Assembly (NCBI RefSeq): GCF_000187745.1
Contig: NZ_GL732488.1
Coordinates: 112,472 to 176,471, forward strand
Origin: Streptococcus sp. M334
Lineage (GTDB): Bacteria; Bacillota; Bacilli; Lactobacillales; Streptococcaceae
Direction of reading: 5' to 3'
Length of the DNA stretch: 64,000 nucleotides
The notes under the pieces: generated by a model
What the model was told of the DNA's origin: nothing
Seen by the model: the letters and a program-made list of their open reading frames with translations, nothing else
Databases searched by the model: none
Position numbers and translations under genes: made by a program
Shown here: positions 8,355 to 19,581 of the stretch, one piece after another
Layout: each line of letters opens with the position of its first letter
Position numbering within the stretch: the stretch's first letter is position 1

Positions 8355-10766
8355 TTAAAAATAAAACTGAACAAAATCGCCTTTTGCTGTCGCTACTGAA
8401 ATACAATCTTTCCCCATGCAATTCACTTTTGCTTTTTCTTGATTGACTTCAATTACACTTTTTTCAATACCTAGATAAGAGACGCTCAAATCTCCTCCAC
8501 TCCTTGATAAAATGGTCATCTGTAAGAGTTTTTTATCCTCCCAGCGCATGCTCACTTCAAAATGTCCACGTGCCATTAAGCCTGAAACGGAACCTGATGA
8601 CCAAGCATCGGGTAGGGCAGCTAGAGGCACCAGATAAGCTGTATGAGACTGGAGTAACATTTCTGCCATGCCACTAGTAGCACCAAAATTACCATCTATC
8701 TGAAAAGGTGGATGGCTACACCAAAGATTGGGTAAGGTGGATGTCTTTAACTGCTCTGCTAATAATTTATGGGCTCGATTGCCATCTCCCAAACGGGCCC
8801 AGAGATTGATCTTATTAGCCTTGGACCAGCCTGTTCCCCCATCTCCACGATCATTGAGGCTAGCACGCGCAGCTTCAAGATAGTCTTGTCCCTTATGACT
8901 AAAGAGATTTCCAGGATAGAGTCCCACCAGATGGGAAGCGTGTCGATGTTGGGCCTCCACTTTCTCATTTTGAAAATACTGCTCTTCCTCCTCATACCAC
9001 TCCCTGATTCGACCAGATTGAGTGATTTGCAGAGGATTTAGTAAATCAAATTTTTCTTTGACTTCCGTCAACAAGTCCGCATCCAGCCCCAATTCTTGAG
9101 CAGCCTGAATAAAATCATGGAATAATTGCCAAATCAGAGATTGATCATAGGTATTGCCAATCGAAATCGGACCATGTTCTGGAGAATAAGACGGAGAAGA
9201 GACCCAACGTTGCGCCTGCTGATCCTTATGTAAAAAATCATTCCAAAAACGAACCGTTTCACTCAACATGGGATAAATTTTCTCCCTGAGATAGTCTTGA
9301 TCCCTATAAAATGAATAGACCTCATAAACAGTTTGCATCATCCACGCATTGGAAGCTGGCGACCAACCCCAATAGTAATCCCAACCAGGTGCCGTCCAAC
9401 CAAAAGGAGTCGCTTGGGTATGGACTAACCAACCATTCTCCTCCCCTTCCCGAGAGATGATTCCTGCATACTTTGCAGCTGCTAGACGACCATAAACACG
9501 TAAATCATCTATATAATTGATGACTGGAAAGGCCGTCTCTAGGAGATTGGTAACATAGGATGGCCAATAATTCATCTGAAGATTGACATTTAAGTGATAG
9601 TCCGAATTCCAAGGAGGATTGTCGACCGCATTCCAGACTCCCTGTAGGTTAGCTGGTAGCGCATCTGGGCAGTCTCTGGACGAACTAATCAATAAATACC
9701 GTCCATACTGGAAGAACAGCTCCTCCAAATCCTGCCCCTCTTGTGACTTATAATTTTTTAACAAATCATCCGTAGTGGATATGTCACCATTAGCTCCCAA
9801 ATCCAATTGAACACGCTGGAATAAGGCTTGATAGTCCTCAATATGCCTTGATTTCAATTGGGTATAACCCTCTTCTTTAGCTGTCTCCACCAAGTCCTTT
9901 ACCTGTTGCTCTAAATCTATTTTCTTGCGATAATTGCTAGCAGGATTTTGGGCAAAATCCGTCTTAGCCACCAAGAAGAGATTGGCATAACTGGCTCCTG
10001 ATATCTGAACCTTATCTGACCAGACTCTAATGTCTCCATCCGTTTTCCAAGCTAGACAGCTAGCAAACTGCAGGTCATTGTCCTTAACCCGCCCCTTCAT
10101 CAAGATATGGGAAGTAGAGATATCCAGCTGGCACTCCTTGTAATCCAGTTTTTCCTGCTCATACTTTCCATCAGAAGCCAAATCACGAGTCAGCGACAGG
10201 TCCATAGTAAAATCTAGAGTTTCCGACCCTTCCTTAGTAAAGCGCTGAACCAAGAGATCATCTGGAAAACTGGCAAAGACTTCACGTTCAAATCTCGTCC
10301 CCTTATAGACATAAGAAGTTGTCGCAAGCGCCTTACTGATATTAAGCTGTCTCTGGTAATCCGTCACCTGATACAAAGTCTTACCTTGATTGCTAAACTC
10401 TATGTGAATATCACCAAAGGACAGATAGATCCCATATTGACTCGTTTTTGGTCCAACTAGGTGCTGTTCAGCCAGTTCCTTAGCCCGATTGTAATCTCTC
10501 TTTTCCAAATCCTGCCGAATCTCAGCTAAAAAAACATACTGATCCTGAAGATTTCCACCCTGATAATCTGAACTATCAGGAAGTGGACCTCCAGACCAGA
10601 GACTTTTTTCATTAAATTGAATCCGCTCAGCACCAATAAGCCCAAATACTTTTGCCCCTAAAGAACCATTGCCTATTGGTAAGGCCTCTTCTTCCCAACC
10701 CTTATATGTTGTTGACGCTGGTTGCTTGTAGACCAATACATAATCTTGTTTTTTATTCCTTATCAT
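8355..10766 (-). CDS. GH95 family alpha-L-fucosidase
   Basis: This 803-residue protein starts directly in the GH95 N-terminal beta domain (WEEALPIGNGSLGAKVFG type). Residues expected for the inverting GH95 mechanism are present: Asn393 and Asn395 in HLNVNLQMNYW, Glu530 in SPEHGP and Asp691 in QIDGNFG, matching by position in the motif the Asn/Asn/Glu/Asp of Bifidobacterium AfcA. No signal peptide or anchor is visible, so it should act on imported fucosylated oligosaccharides in the cytoplasm. It stands alone between two terminators; no fucose transporter is nearby. No Shine-Dalgarno sequence precedes the ATG. Family call is firm; the true substrate could be another alpha-linked 6-deoxy or L-galactosyl sugar. 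Confidence 0.88.
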   Translation of the reverse strand: MIRNKKQDYVLVYKQPASTTYKGWEEEALPIGNGSLGAKVFGLIGAERIQFNEKSLWSGGPLPDSSDYQGGNLQDQYVFLAEIRQDLEKRDYNRAKELAEQHLVGPKTSQYGIYLSFGDIHIEFSNQGKTLYQVTDYQRQLNISKALATTSYVYKGTRFEREVFASFPDDLLVQRFTKEGSETLDFTMDLSLTRDLASDGKYEQEKLDYKECQLDISTSHILMKGRVKDNDLQFASCLAWKTDGDIRVWSDKVQISGASYANLFLVAKTDFAQNPASNYRKKIDLEQQVKDLVETAKEEGYTQLKSRHIEDYQALFQRVQLDLGANGDISTTDDLLKNYKSQEGQDLEELFFQYGRYLLISSSRDCPDALPANLQGVWNAVDNPPWNSDYHLNVNLQMNYWPSYVTNLLETAFPVINYIDDLRVYGRLAAAKYAGIISREGEENGWLVHTQATPFGWTAPGWDYYWGWSPASNAWMMQTVYEVYSFYRDQDYLREKIYPMLSETVRFWNDFLHKDQQAQRWVSSPSYSPEHGPISIGNTYDQSLIWQLFHDFIQAAQELGLDADLLTEVKEKFDLLNPLQITQSGRIREWYEEEEQYFQNEKVEAQHRHASHLVGLYPGNLFSHKGQDYLEAARASLNDRGDGGTGWSKANKINLWARLGDGNRAHKLLAEQLKTSTLPNLWCSHPPFQIDGNFGATSGMAEMLLQSHTAYLVPLAALPDAWSSGSVSGLMARGHFEVSMRWEDKKLLQMTILSRSGGDLSVSYLGIEKSVIEVNQEKAKVNCMGKDCISVATAKGDFVQFYF

Positions 10767-10772
10767 ACTACC

Positions 10773-10800
10773 ATACTAACATAAAAAGCCTAGAAATCAA
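10773..10800 (-). promoter_or_regulatory. Possible GH95 promoter
   Basis: Minus-strand TTGATT (10795-10800), 16 bp, then TAGTAT (10773-10778) with a TGT extension. It overlaps the gpmA terminator and would start transcription at about the GH95 ATG. Confidence 0.4.
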
Positions 10801-10812
10801 TTCTAGACTTAC
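10783..10812 (-). terminator. Terminator after gpmA
   Basis: Minus-strand arms AAGTCTAGAA and TTTCTAGGCTT around a TTGA loop, followed by TTTTTAT. Confidence 0.75.
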
Positions 10813-10818
10813 AATTTT

Positions 10819-11511
10819 TTATTTTCCAAGGTAGTATTCAGAAACTACGTTCAATTTTTCGTCGAATTCGAATACCAATGGTGGGAAGTTAGGAATTTCC
10901 ACGTCCATGATTTCGTCGTCTGACAAACCTTTGATGTGTTTTACAAGGGCACGGATTGAGTTACCGTGAGCTCCTACGAATACGTTTTTACCATCTTTAA
11001 GAGCTGGAGCGATTTTATCTTCCCAGAATGGAAGGGCACGTTCCAAAGTCACTTTCAAGTTTTCAGCATCTGGAATTACTGAGTCGTCAAGTGAAGCGTA
11101 ACGACGATCAGTGTGAGCTGAGTGCTCATCATCACGATCCATGTTTGGAGGCAATACATCGTATGAACGACGCCAGATGTGAACTTGTTCATCACCAAAT
11201 TGTTCAGCAGCTTCAGCTTTGTTTTTACCAGTCAAACCACCGTAGTGACGTTCGTTCAAACGCCATGATTTTTCAACTGGAACCCACAATTGGTCAGAAG
11301 CTTCAAGAGCCAAGTTTGTTGTTTTGATCGCACGTTTCAATACTGAAGTGTAAGCTTGATCAAATTCGATACCAGCTTCTTTGATCAATTTACCAGCGTC
11401 AATCGCTTGTTGTGTACCTTTTTCAGACAAATCAACATCAGCCCAACCAGTGAAAAGGTTAGCTTTGTTCCATTCAGACTCACCGTGGCGAGCAAAAACC
11501 AATTTTACCAT
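10819..11511 (-). CDS. gpmA: 2,3-bisphosphoglycerate-dependent phosphoglycerate mutase
   Basis: This 230-residue glycolytic enzyme interconverts 3- and 2-phosphoglycerate. The catalytic phosphohistidine is His9 in [10 protein letters not shown], and the [10 protein letters not shown] segment carries the second active-site His. The acid/base region LNERHYGGL is intact. AAAGGAG precedes the ATG. It is monocistronic: a terminator follows it and its leader contains a small hairpin. Confidence 0.97.
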   Translation of the reverse strand: MVKLVFARHGESEWNKANLFTGWADVDLSEKGTQQAIDAGKLIKEAGIEFDQAYTSVLKRAIKTTNLALEASDQLWVPVEKSWRLNERHYGGLTGKNKAEAAEQFGDEQVHIWRRSYDVLPPNMDRDDEHSAHTDRRYASLDDSVIPDAENLKVTLERALPFWEDKIAPALKDGKNVFVGAHGNSIRALVKHIKGLSDDEIMDVEIPNFPPLVFEFDEKLNVVSEYYLGK

Positions 11512-11536
11512 TAGATGGATTCTCCTTTAATTTTTC

Positions 11537-11551
11537 CGAGGTTTCCCCTCG
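11537..11551 (-). other. Hairpin in the gpmA leader
   Basis: Minus-strand CGAGG-GGAAA-CCTCG lies about 12 bp upstream of the gpmA Shine-Dalgarno. It may stabilise the mRNA 5' end; no regulatory role can be shown. Confidence 0.35.
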
Positions 11552-11605
11552 TTTATCTATTCTATTTTACACAATTTTTCACAAAAAAGCTAGTCAAAAT
11601 CGATC

Positions 11606-11635
11606 AAAAAGAGAAGGGGTAAACGCCCCTTCTCC
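11606..11635 (-). terminator. Terminator after the DUF4064-like gene
   Basis: Minus-strand GAGAAGGGG-CGTTTA-CCCCTTCTC followed by TTTTTGA, a perfect 9 bp stem. Confidence 0.9.
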
Positions 11636-11645
11636 CAATAAACAG

Positions 11646-12014
11646 CTATTCTTGAACTTGAAATTGTTTCAAGCTTGTTAAAAAAAGGGCACCACCGGTG
11701 ACAATGACGATGCCACCAATCCAGCCTAAAAATGGAATCAAGCCTACTACAGAACCTACGATTAACAAAATAGATGGTGCCATTGAAATACGCTTATCAT
11801 CTTTATAGTAGATTAGAGAGAGAATTCCAAGAATTAGAGTTGCGATTTTCACTAATGTAAAAACAATGAAAATAATCGCCAAAATTACTCCTGCAAAATC
11901 TTCATTCTCAAAAATAGGTACAATCATTAATATAATTACAGGTAAAATTGCCAAGAGCGTGCCTGCGATAGTCCCAATAATTCCAGCAACTTGTGCAAGT
12001 GTTTTTGTCTTCAT
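11646..12014 (-). CDS. DUF4064-like small membrane protein
   Basis: This 122-residue protein consists of about four hydrophobic segments (residues roughly 8-34, 40-68, 77-95 and 97-113) separated by short charged loops such as YYKDDKRIS. The pattern resembles small DUF4064 membrane proteins of unknown function. AAAAGGAGACAGTT precedes the ATG and it has its own promoter and terminator, so it is a separate transcription unit. Confidence 0.75.
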   Translation of the reverse strand: MKTKTLAQVAGIIGTIAGTLLAILPVIILMIVPIFENEDFAGVILAIIFIVFTLVKIATLILGILSLIYYKDDKRISMAPSILLIVGSVVGLIPFLGWIGGIVIVTGGALFLTSLKQFQVQE

Positions 12015-12043
12015 AACTGTCTCCTTTTATTTTAATAAGGTAT

Positions 12044-12052
12044 ATTATACCA
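12044..12052 (-). promoter_or_regulatory. Extended -10 promoter of the DUF4064-like gene
   Basis: Minus-strand TGGTATAAT with the -10 at 12044-12049; the -35 is weak. Confidence 0.55.
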
Positions 12053-12080
12053 TATTTTTATTAAAGTTTTTATTTTTTAA

Positions 12081-12110
12081 AAAAATACAGGAATTTTTCC
12101 TGTATTTTTC
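12081..12110 (-). terminator. Terminator after ileS
   Basis: AAAATACAGGAA and TTCCTGTATTTT form a long stem with T-runs, ending 6 bp from the ileS stop. Confidence 0.9.
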
Positions 12111-12115
12111 TTAGA

Positions 12116-14908
12116 CTATTTCTCTTCAAATCCTTCTGCAACTGCGTCTGCAAAGTTTTCTTCTACGATACTTGCACAGTGGTCACAAATGACGGCATGG
12201 TAGCTGCGTTCTGCTGTTGTTGGGTCGATACGACGGCAACGGTCACATACTTCACCTGCAGCGCGTTCAACAGTGAAGGCGACATCTTCGAAGCTAACGG
12301 CAACTTCTGGAGCTGGTCCTTCTGCGATGGTCAAGTCTGACACGATTAAAAGTTGAGCTACATTGCTGTTTACTGCTTCGAGTAGAGTTTTCACAACTTC
12401 GTTTGGATAAACTGTCAAGTGTGCTTCAAGCGATTTCCCGATAACTTTTGCATTACGAGCTTCTTCCAAAGCTTTTTGAGCTTGTCCACGGAAGTCCATG
12501 AAGGCAGCCCATGTATCCAAGATTTCTTCTTGATTAGCAAAAGTTTCTGCTTCTGGCAATTCTGACAATTGAACGAAGTCTTCCGCTTCAAACTCAAGAT
12601 ATGACCAGATTTCCTCTGCTGTATGAGGAAGGATTGGTGTCAAGAGTTTGGTAATTTTCACAAGAATGTCATAAAAGACAGTCTGCATTTGACGGCGTTC
12701 CAATGATTTGGCACCTTCGATATAAACAACATCTTTGGCAAAATCAAGGTAGAAGGCTGACAAGTCAACGTTGATAAAGTTTACCAAGGCCTTGTAAATT
12801 GTCAAGAATTCAAAGTTTGCGTAAGCATCACGAATGGTCTTAACAAGCTGGTTAAAGCGGATGGTCATGTACTTATCAACTGAACGAAGCTCATCGTAAG
12901 CTACTGTATCCTCAGCTGGGTTAAAATCAGATGTATTGGCAATCAAGAAACGAAGAGTGTTACGGATCTTACGGTAAGTTTCAGAGACTTGGCTCAAGAT
13001 ATCCATAGAAATACGCACGTCATTGCTTGAGTCAACACTTGTTACCCAAAGACGCAAGATTTCAGCACCAAATTGTTTTTCAACATCGCTTGGAGCAATG
13101 GTATTTCCAAGAGATTTAGACATCTTCTCACCTTTACCATCAAGGGCAAAACCTTGTGACAAGATTTGTTTGTAAGGTGCTACGCCATGGTTGGCAACAG
13201 ATGTGATAAGTGATGAGTTGAACCAACCACGGTATTGGTCAGAACCTTCTAGGTAAAGGTCTGCTGGGTAAGTCAATTCAGGACGGTTTACCACAACTCC
13301 ATTCCATGATGAACCTGAGTCAAACCAAACATCCATGATGTCTGTTTCTTTCTTGAACTCGCCATTTGGTGAACCTGGATGTGTAAATCCTTCTGGCAAG
13401 AGGTCTTTGGCATCACGTTCCCACCAAATGCTTGAACCATGTACTTCAAAGAGTTGAGCCACATGTTCAATAGTCTCAGCTGTCATGATAGCTGTACCGT
13501 CTTCTGCATAGAAGATTGGAAGTGGAACACCCCAAGCACGTTGGCGAGAGATAACCCAGTCGCCACGGTCACGAATCATATTGTAAAGACGGACTTTACC
13601 CCATTCTGAGTGGAATTTCACTTTTTCAATTTCGTCCAAGATTTCTTGGCGGAATTTAGAAACTGATGCAAACCATTGTGGAACTGCACGCCAGATGATT
13701 GGTTTCTTCGTACGCCAGTCAAATGGGTATGAGTGAGAGATTTCTTCTTGGGCAAGAAGCAAATCACCAAGTTTCTCAATGACAGTTGGAACCACCTTGT
13801 CATAGAATTGACCTTCAAACTCAGGACCAGCATTAGCCATCATGATACCACGTTCGTCAACAGTGACTGCGACTTCAAGACCATTAGCAATACCAACATT
13901 GTAGTCGTCCTCACCAAAACCTGGAGCTGTATGGACGATACCTGTACCAGAGTCAGTTGTAACGTGGTCACCAAGAATAACCAATTCATCTACAGCTGTA
14001 TCCCATGGGTGTTCTGTTACGATGTGGTTGAGTTCTTGACCACGGTAAGTTGCTAAAACTTGAACATCAGCCCAACCAAATTTCTCAGACAAGCTAGTCA
14101 ATAATTCTGCAGCAACCACAAACTTACGAGCTTCATCAGCAGGTTGAACCAAAACGTAATCAATATCTGCTCCAACTGTCAAACCACGAGAAGCTGTGAT
14201 GGTAAATGGTGTAGTTGTCCAGACAACGATATAAGTATCTGTATCTAGAATACCTTTGCCATCTTTTACCTTATTGGCATAGTAAAGAGAAGTTGAAAGC
14301 AAGTCATGGTATTCAATCTCTGCCTCAGCTAGAGCCGACTCAGATGACCAAGACCAGTAAACTGGCTTGGCACCACGGTAGATATAACCCTTGTTAGCCA
14401 TTTCCCCAAAGACACGGATTTGAGCTGCTTCATAGTCAGGAGTCAAAGTCACATATGGATTTTCCCAGTCACCAGAAACACCCAAACGTTTAAAATCTTC
14501 ACGTTGTTTATCTACTTGTGAAAGAGCGTATTCACGGCAAAGTTTCAAGTACTCAACCAAGTCCATTTCTTTGCGTTTGACACCTTGTTTTGCCAAAACT
14601 TGCTCGATTGGTAGACCATGAGTGTCCCAACCAGGGATAAATGGTGCGTAAAAACCTGACATAGATTTTGAGCGGACAATGATATCTTTTGAAATCTTGT
14701 TCATGGCATGTCCAACGTGGATATTTCCGTTGGCGTATGGAGGGCCATCATGCAAGGTGAAATGAGGTTTTCCTTGGTTCAATTCTTGACGACGTTGGTA
14801 AAGTTTTGCATCTTCCCATTCCTTTTGCCAAACTGGCTCTTTGGTAGGAAGGCCTGCACGCATTGGGAAAGCTGTTTTCCCAAGATTAAGGGTATCTTTG
14901 AGTTTCAT
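12116..14908 (-). CDS. ileS: Isoleucyl-tRNA synthetase
   Basis: This 930-residue class I synthetase charges tRNA-Ile. The HIGH motif appears as HVGHA after [13 protein letters not shown] appears in [10 protein letters not shown], and the C-terminal zinc site is CDRC followed later by CDHC. The internal editing (CP1) region is present with WTTTPFT. AAAGGAGATACC precedes the ATG at 14908. Expression is controlled by the T-box leader immediately upstream. Confidence 0.98.
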   Translation of the reverse strand: MKLKDTLNLGKTAFPMRAGLPTKEPVWQKEWEDAKLYQRRQELNQGKPHFTLHDGPPYANGNIHVGHAMNKISKDIIVRSKSMSGFYAPFIPGWDTHGLPIEQVLAKQGVKRKEMDLVEYLKLCREYALSQVDKQREDFKRLGVSGDWENPYVTLTPDYEAAQIRVFGEMANKGYIYRGAKPVYWSWSSESALAEAEIEYHDLLSTSLYYANKVKDGKGILDTDTYIVVWTTTPFTITASRGLTVGADIDYVLVQPADEARKFVVAAELLTSLSEKFGWADVQVLATYRGQELNHIVTEHPWDTAVDELVILGDHVTTDSGTGIVHTAPGFGEDDYNVGIANGLEVAVTVDERGIMMANAGPEFEGQFYDKVVPTVIEKLGDLLLAQEEISHSYPFDWRTKKPIIWRAVPQWFASVSKFRQEILDEIEKVKFHSEWGKVRLYNMIRDRGDWVISRQRAWGVPLPIFYAEDGTAIMTAETIEHVAQLFEVHGSSIWWERDAKDLLPEGFTHPGSPNGEFKKETDIMDVWFDSGSSWNGVVVNRPELTYPADLYLEGSDQYRGWFNSSLITSVANHGVAPYKQILSQGFALDGKGEKMSKSLGNTIAPSDVEKQFGAEILRLWVTSVDSSNDVRISMDILSQVSETYRKIRNTLRFLIANTSDFNPAEDTVAYDELRSVDKYMTIRFNQLVKTIRDAYANFEFLTIYKALVNFINVDLSAFYLDFAKDVVYIEGAKSLERRQMQTVFYDILVKITKLLTPILPHTAEEIWSYLEFEAEDFVQLSELPEAETFANQEEILDTWAAFMDFRGQAQKALEEARNAKVIGKSLEAHLTVYPNEVVKTLLEAVNSNVAQLLIVSDLTIAEGPAPEVAVSFEDVAFTVERAAGEVCDRCRRIDPTTAERSYHAVICDHCASIVEENFADAVAEGFEEK

Positions 14909-14935
14909 GGTATCTCCTTTATAAATAATAACAAA

Positions 14936-15141
14936 TTAAAAACCACGACTTCCAAAAAGGACGAAAATCGTGGTACCACCTTTATTTGGAAAAAGATTTA
15001 ATCCTTCTCCCTCTTATCCCGTAACGTGGGGAACGTCAAATCTTACTCCATTCAGACTTGATTGTTTGAGAGGATAATCTTATCATTAGGGATTACAGGA
15101 CTCACACCATCTCCTGCTCGCTGAAAATATAAGGATAAGAT
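14936..15141 (-). promoter_or_regulatory. T-box leader of ileS (isoleucine)
   Basis: On the minus strand the leader begins with Stem I, whose base pairs ATCTTATC (15134-15141) with GATAAGAT (15077-15084). A candidate ATC isoleucine specifier (15091-15093) lies in the 3' side of the bulge. The T-box AAAGGTGGTACCACG (14969-14983), which pairs with the uncharged tRNA acceptor end, is followed by the terminator ACCACGA...TCGTGGT-TTTTT (about 14936-14975). Uncharged tRNA-Ile would stabilise the antiterminator and allow ileS transcription. Confidence 0.93.
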
Positions 15142-15160
15142 ATTGTTCTCAGATTATTTC

Positions 15161-16036
15161 TTATAAAATTGTAACAGATTCTTGCGGTGCCACAAAACCT
15201 GGTTCTGAATTTACAGCTTCAGTAGCAGGTGTTGGGCCTGAGTAATGGCTTGGAGCTACTTCTGGCTCTTCATACATTGGACCAACTGGATGAGCTAGAC
15301 TTTCTTCAACAACAGGAGCTGGTGAAACTACTTGTTCCTGCTCGGCTCTTGCTTCGGCTTCCGCAAGTTCCTTATTAGCCGCTTCGATACGTGCTTGCAA
15401 CTCTGCCATTTCCTCAGGAGAAAACTGACGAGTAATATCAATTGGTTCTTCCTCTGAATGCTGTTGTAAGACAGAGTCACCTAAAACTTCGCTAACAACT
15501 TCTTTAAAGGCCTCATCACTTGTTTGAAGATAAGTCGCTGTTGGGCGAAGAATGTCTTCCCAATCTGATGATTCAACAATTGCTAACTGACTCTCAATGG
15601 TAGATTTGAGACGTTGGTGAAAGACACGACTCTTGTTCTTCAATTCTTCTGTTTCAACAGCAACTTTCTTAGCATTATCAGTTGCGTGACGAAGAATTTC
15701 ATTTGCCTTATACTTAGCTTCTTCCAATAAACGTTGTGCATCTTGCTCTGCTTGATGGATAATATTATTTGAACGTTCAGCTGCAGCTTGTTTTACTCGT
15801 TCAGCTGTGTCTTGTGCAATCAATACAGACTGGCTCAATGAATCTTTCATCTCATCAAAGTAAGACAAACGCTCTTCCAAACTCTTAATATGTAAATCCT
15901 TATCATGATTAGAGCGAACTAAATCCTCATAATCACGGACTACAATATCTAAAAATTCATCTACTTCTTCTTGATCAAACCCTCTGAAGCGTGTGCTAAA
16001 GGTTTTATCTTTGATTTCTAACGATGTAATTGGCAT
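15161..16036 (-). CDS. divIVA: Cell division protein DivIVA
   Basis: This 291-residue coiled-coil protein localises to poles and septum and organises division and growth. The N-terminal lipid-binding motif is FSTRFRGFDQEEVDEFLD; long coiled-coil segments follow to about residue 170, then a Glu/Pro-rich low-complexity tail. The ATG at 16036 (MPITSLEIKDK) is preferred over a GTG 12 bp upstream that overlaps the Shine-Dalgarno GTGAGG. It is last in the division cluster, 8 bp after ylmH. Confidence 0.96.
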   Translation of the reverse strand: MPITSLEIKDKTFSTRFRGFDQEEVDEFLDIVVRDYEDLVRSNHDKDLHIKSLEERLSYFDEMKDSLSQSVLIAQDTAERVKQAAAERSNNIIHQAEQDAQRLLEEAKYKANEILRHATDNAKKVAVETEELKNKSRVFHQRLKSTIESQLAIVESSDWEDILRPTATYLQTSDEAFKEVVSEVLGDSVLQQHSEEEPIDITRQFSPEEMAELQARIEAANKELAEAEARAEQEQVVSPAPVVEESLAHPVGPMYEEPEVAPSHYSGPTPATEAVNSEPGFVAPQESVTIL

Positions 16037-16044
16037 ATTTTTCC

Positions 16045-16830
16045 TCACTTACTTAATAACAATTGGACCGTTAATTTCTTTTTATCTTTTTTGGTTTGCC
16101 CATTATCTCTAATGAGTTTCAATCGACCAAATTTCCTTACACTAATCAAGTCTCCAACTTGAACTGTATAATCTGATTTTTCAACTAAATGGTAATTAAC
16201 TTGAACTGCCTGCTTTTCAATTAACTGATTTGCCTGATTTCTTGACAGTTTGAAGACCCCCGCTAGGAAAACATCTAATCTAGAACTAGCGATACAAATA
16301 TCCAATTCTCGATAATCTTCTGCTGTAGTAATTTTCTCAGTAAAATCCCGCTCTTCTAGACGAACAGGTAGACGGGCAATTTTCGTAATGCCGTCTTGGA
16401 AAAGGAGAGTAAACTGTCGATTAATGATAATCTGTGCTCTCTCTTCATTGACTAAGATATCACCAAACAGCTTCCTATCAATTCCCAGCTGATTTAAAAC
16501 AGTCCCTAATATTTTTGCATGTGTTAAACGTTCAAACTTATTAGAATAAACTATTTCTTGCAAGGATAGTTCAAAATCAGAGAATTCGGGTTCAAAATAA
16601 TCAGGATACAGGAGTATTCGTACGTATTCAGTTTCAAGAAACTGCCGACTACTCATGTAGGAGATGCCCTTCGTTGATGCTAGAACCTTTAAAATCTTTT
16701 CTTGATGAGGATTTACAAAGGGGCTTAAAAAAGGAGAATAAGAATCTTCTACCTTTTTTATCCATTCGGCTCCCTTATCAATAAAAGACGAATCATTCTT
16801 AGAAAAGTGTTGATAAATCATCTTGTTCAT
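16045..16830 (-). CDS. ylmH: S4-domain RNA-binding protein YlmH
   Basis: This 261-residue protein has an S4 RNA-binding domain at the C-terminus (LDVFLAGVFKLSRNQANQLIEKQAVQ, given here only as its start and end: LDVFLAG and QAVQVNY). YlmH proteins have been linked to ribosome rescue and cell division. The start overlaps the ylmG stop by 4 bp (ATGA); an in-frame ATG three codons later is an alternative. Confidence 0.9.
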   Translation of the reverse strand: MNKMIYQHFSKNDSSFIDKGAEWIKKVEDSYSPFLSPFVNPHQEKILKVLASTKGISYMSSRQFLETEYVRILLYPDYFEPEFSDFELSLQEIVYSNKFERLTHAKILGTVLNQLGIDRKLFGDILVNEERAQIIINRQFTLLFQDGITKIARLPVRLEERDFTEKITTAEDYRELDICIASSRLDVFLAGVFKLSRNQANQLIEKQAVQVNYHLVEKSDYTVQVGDLISVRKFGRLKLIRDNGQTKKDKKKLTVQLLLSK

Positions 16831-17090
16831 AGAAAAATCACTAAAAGTCGAATCAATTGGTTCCCTAAAAAATGCACTAATAATACCGCAATCCAGACAG
16901 ACAAGTCAAGCCCTGCAATCTGAAGGGGTAAGCGTTGTAAAGGAGCTATTATCGGTTTCACTAAGCTAATAATCAAGCGACCTAGGCGCGATTCATAAGC
17001 ATTTGGGAACCAAGACATCAGAGCAAAAACGACTAAAATCAGTGAATAGATATCTACTGCATTTTGAATAAAACGAATGAGAAAGAGCAT
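16827..17090 (-). CDS. ylmG: YggT-family membrane protein YlmG
   Basis: This 87-residue protein has two hydrophobic segments (about residues 5-25 and 62-87) flanking a PNAYESRLGRLI loop, the YggT layout. It overlaps sepF by one base (TAATG) and ylmH by four, so translation is coupled across the three genes. Its exact role in division is not established. Confidence 0.92.
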   Translation of the reverse strand: MLFLIRFIQNAVDIYSLILVVFALMSWFPNAYESRLGRLIISLVKPIIAPLQRLPLQIAGLDLSVWIAVLLVHFLGNQLIRLLVIFL

Positions 17091-17623
17091 TATTTCACTC
17101 TCGTACGCTTCATGTCAAAACCAAATTCACCATTTTGTGATTCATCTGGTAAACGAATATCTTCAACATTTACAATAACATTCACTGGTGTCAACAGATA
17201 CATGGTAGAAGCTACCTTTTTCAAATTTCCAGCTAGAACATGACAAGCTCCATCCAGATAATCTAAACAACGACGTGCTTGAATCTCTGTCATATATTGA
17301 AAATCAATCAAAATACTTTCGTTACCAGCTAATAAATCAACAATATCTGTAGCATCTTCGTACTTGCGTGGGTAACGAACATCAATTGTCACCTTATCTG
17401 TAGAACGTTGACTTTGCATAGCCAACTCTTGTTGACGGGCATGAAGACGAGTAATGTTTTTTTCTTTAGATGGCGTAGTTGCAACTTGTTGAGGTAACTC
17501 TTTTACGGAAGGAACTGAAGCCACAATCGGTTCCTCAGCTTTAGGCTGATAAGTAATACCAGCATCTTCTCCATCTTCTGTAAAATAATCTATAAATCTA
17601 TCAAATCTATCTTTTAAAGACAT
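17090..17623 (-). CDS. sepF: Cell division protein SepF
   Basis: This 177-residue FtsZ-binding protein has an N-terminal amphipathic membrane anchor ([14 protein letters not shown]), a variable linker and a C-terminal globular domain ([20 protein letters not shown] region) that polymerises and ties FtsZ to the membrane. It lies between ylmE and ylmG in the division operon. Confidence 0.95.
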   Translation of the reverse strand: MSLKDRFDRFIDYFTEDGEDAGITYQPKAEEPIVASVPSVKELPQQVATTPSKEKNITRLHARQQELAMQSQRSTDKVTIDVRYPRKYEDATDIVDLLAGNESILIDFQYMTEIQARRCLDYLDGACHVLAGNLKKVASTMYLLTPVNVIVNVEDIRLPDESQNGEFGFDMKRTRVK

Positions 17624-17632
17624 ATTTCTTTC

Positions 17633-18304
17633 CTACTTAAAAAATGCTGTACCAATTCTGACAAATGTTGAGCCAAATTCAATCGCTTCCTTGTAGTCAC
17701 GACTCATACCCATACTCAAGTCCGTCATTGGCATATTGGAAATTTGTTTTTCTCTAATTTCTAGTTGCAAATCCTGTGTAGCTTTAAAAATTTCTTTCAA
17801 CTCATCACTACTAGCTTCAAAAGGAGCCATAGTCATCAAGCCTACATATTCAATTTTATCTAAGGTTGCTAATTCTGGCAAGAGCTCCAGTAGTTCTTCC
17901 TTTGAAAAACCATGTTTGCTCTCTTCCCTTGAGATATTCACTTGTAAGAAACACTTAACAACTCGGTCACTTCTCTTTTGAATTTCTTCTGCTAGCTTTA
18001 ATGAATCCAAAGCGTGGAAATAATCAACATACTGAATGACATCTTTGACCTTGCGTCTTTGCAAGGTTCCAATCAAATGCCAGGTAATATTTCTATCTTT
18101 TAAAGCTTCATATTTCTCAAGGAACTTATCTACACGATTTTCACCAATATGATGCACACCTAGCGGAAGCAAAGCCTCCGCTGTCGGCACGTCTACATAT
18201 TTTGTAACAGCAAGAACTGAAACAGAATTATCTTCTCTTCCTGCCTGCTGACTTGCATCTTTTACTTGTTGAAAAACACGTTCTGTATTTTCTTTCAAAT
18301 TCAT
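17633..18304 (-). CDS. ylmE: YggS-family PLP-binding protein
   Basis: This 223-residue PLP homeostasis protein has the alanine-racemase-like barrel without the second domain. The PLP lysine is in VLAVTKYVD (near residue 36), and the phosphate-binding SMGMSRDYKEAIE motif is near the C-terminus. It lies 4 bp downstream of ftsZ. Confidence 0.95.
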   Translation of the reverse strand: MNLKENTERVFQQVKDASQQAGREDNSVSVLAVTKYVDVPTAEALLPLGVHHIGENRVDKFLEKYEALKDRNITWHLIGTLQRRKVKDVIQYVDYFHALDSLKLAEEIQKRSDRVVKCFLQVNISREESKHGFSKEELLELLPELATLDKIEYVGLMTMAPFEASSDELKEIFKATQDLQLEIREKQISNMPMTDLSMGMSRDYKEAIEFGSTFVRIGTAFFK

Positions 18305-18308
18305 TTAC

Positions 18309-19568
<1,260 letters not shown>

Positions 19569-19581
19569 TTATTTTTCCTCT

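Noticed and set aside
16837..17090. Separate hypothetical gene in place of ylmG
   Set aside because: Length, two hydrophobic segments and position in the division cluster identify it as the YggT family.
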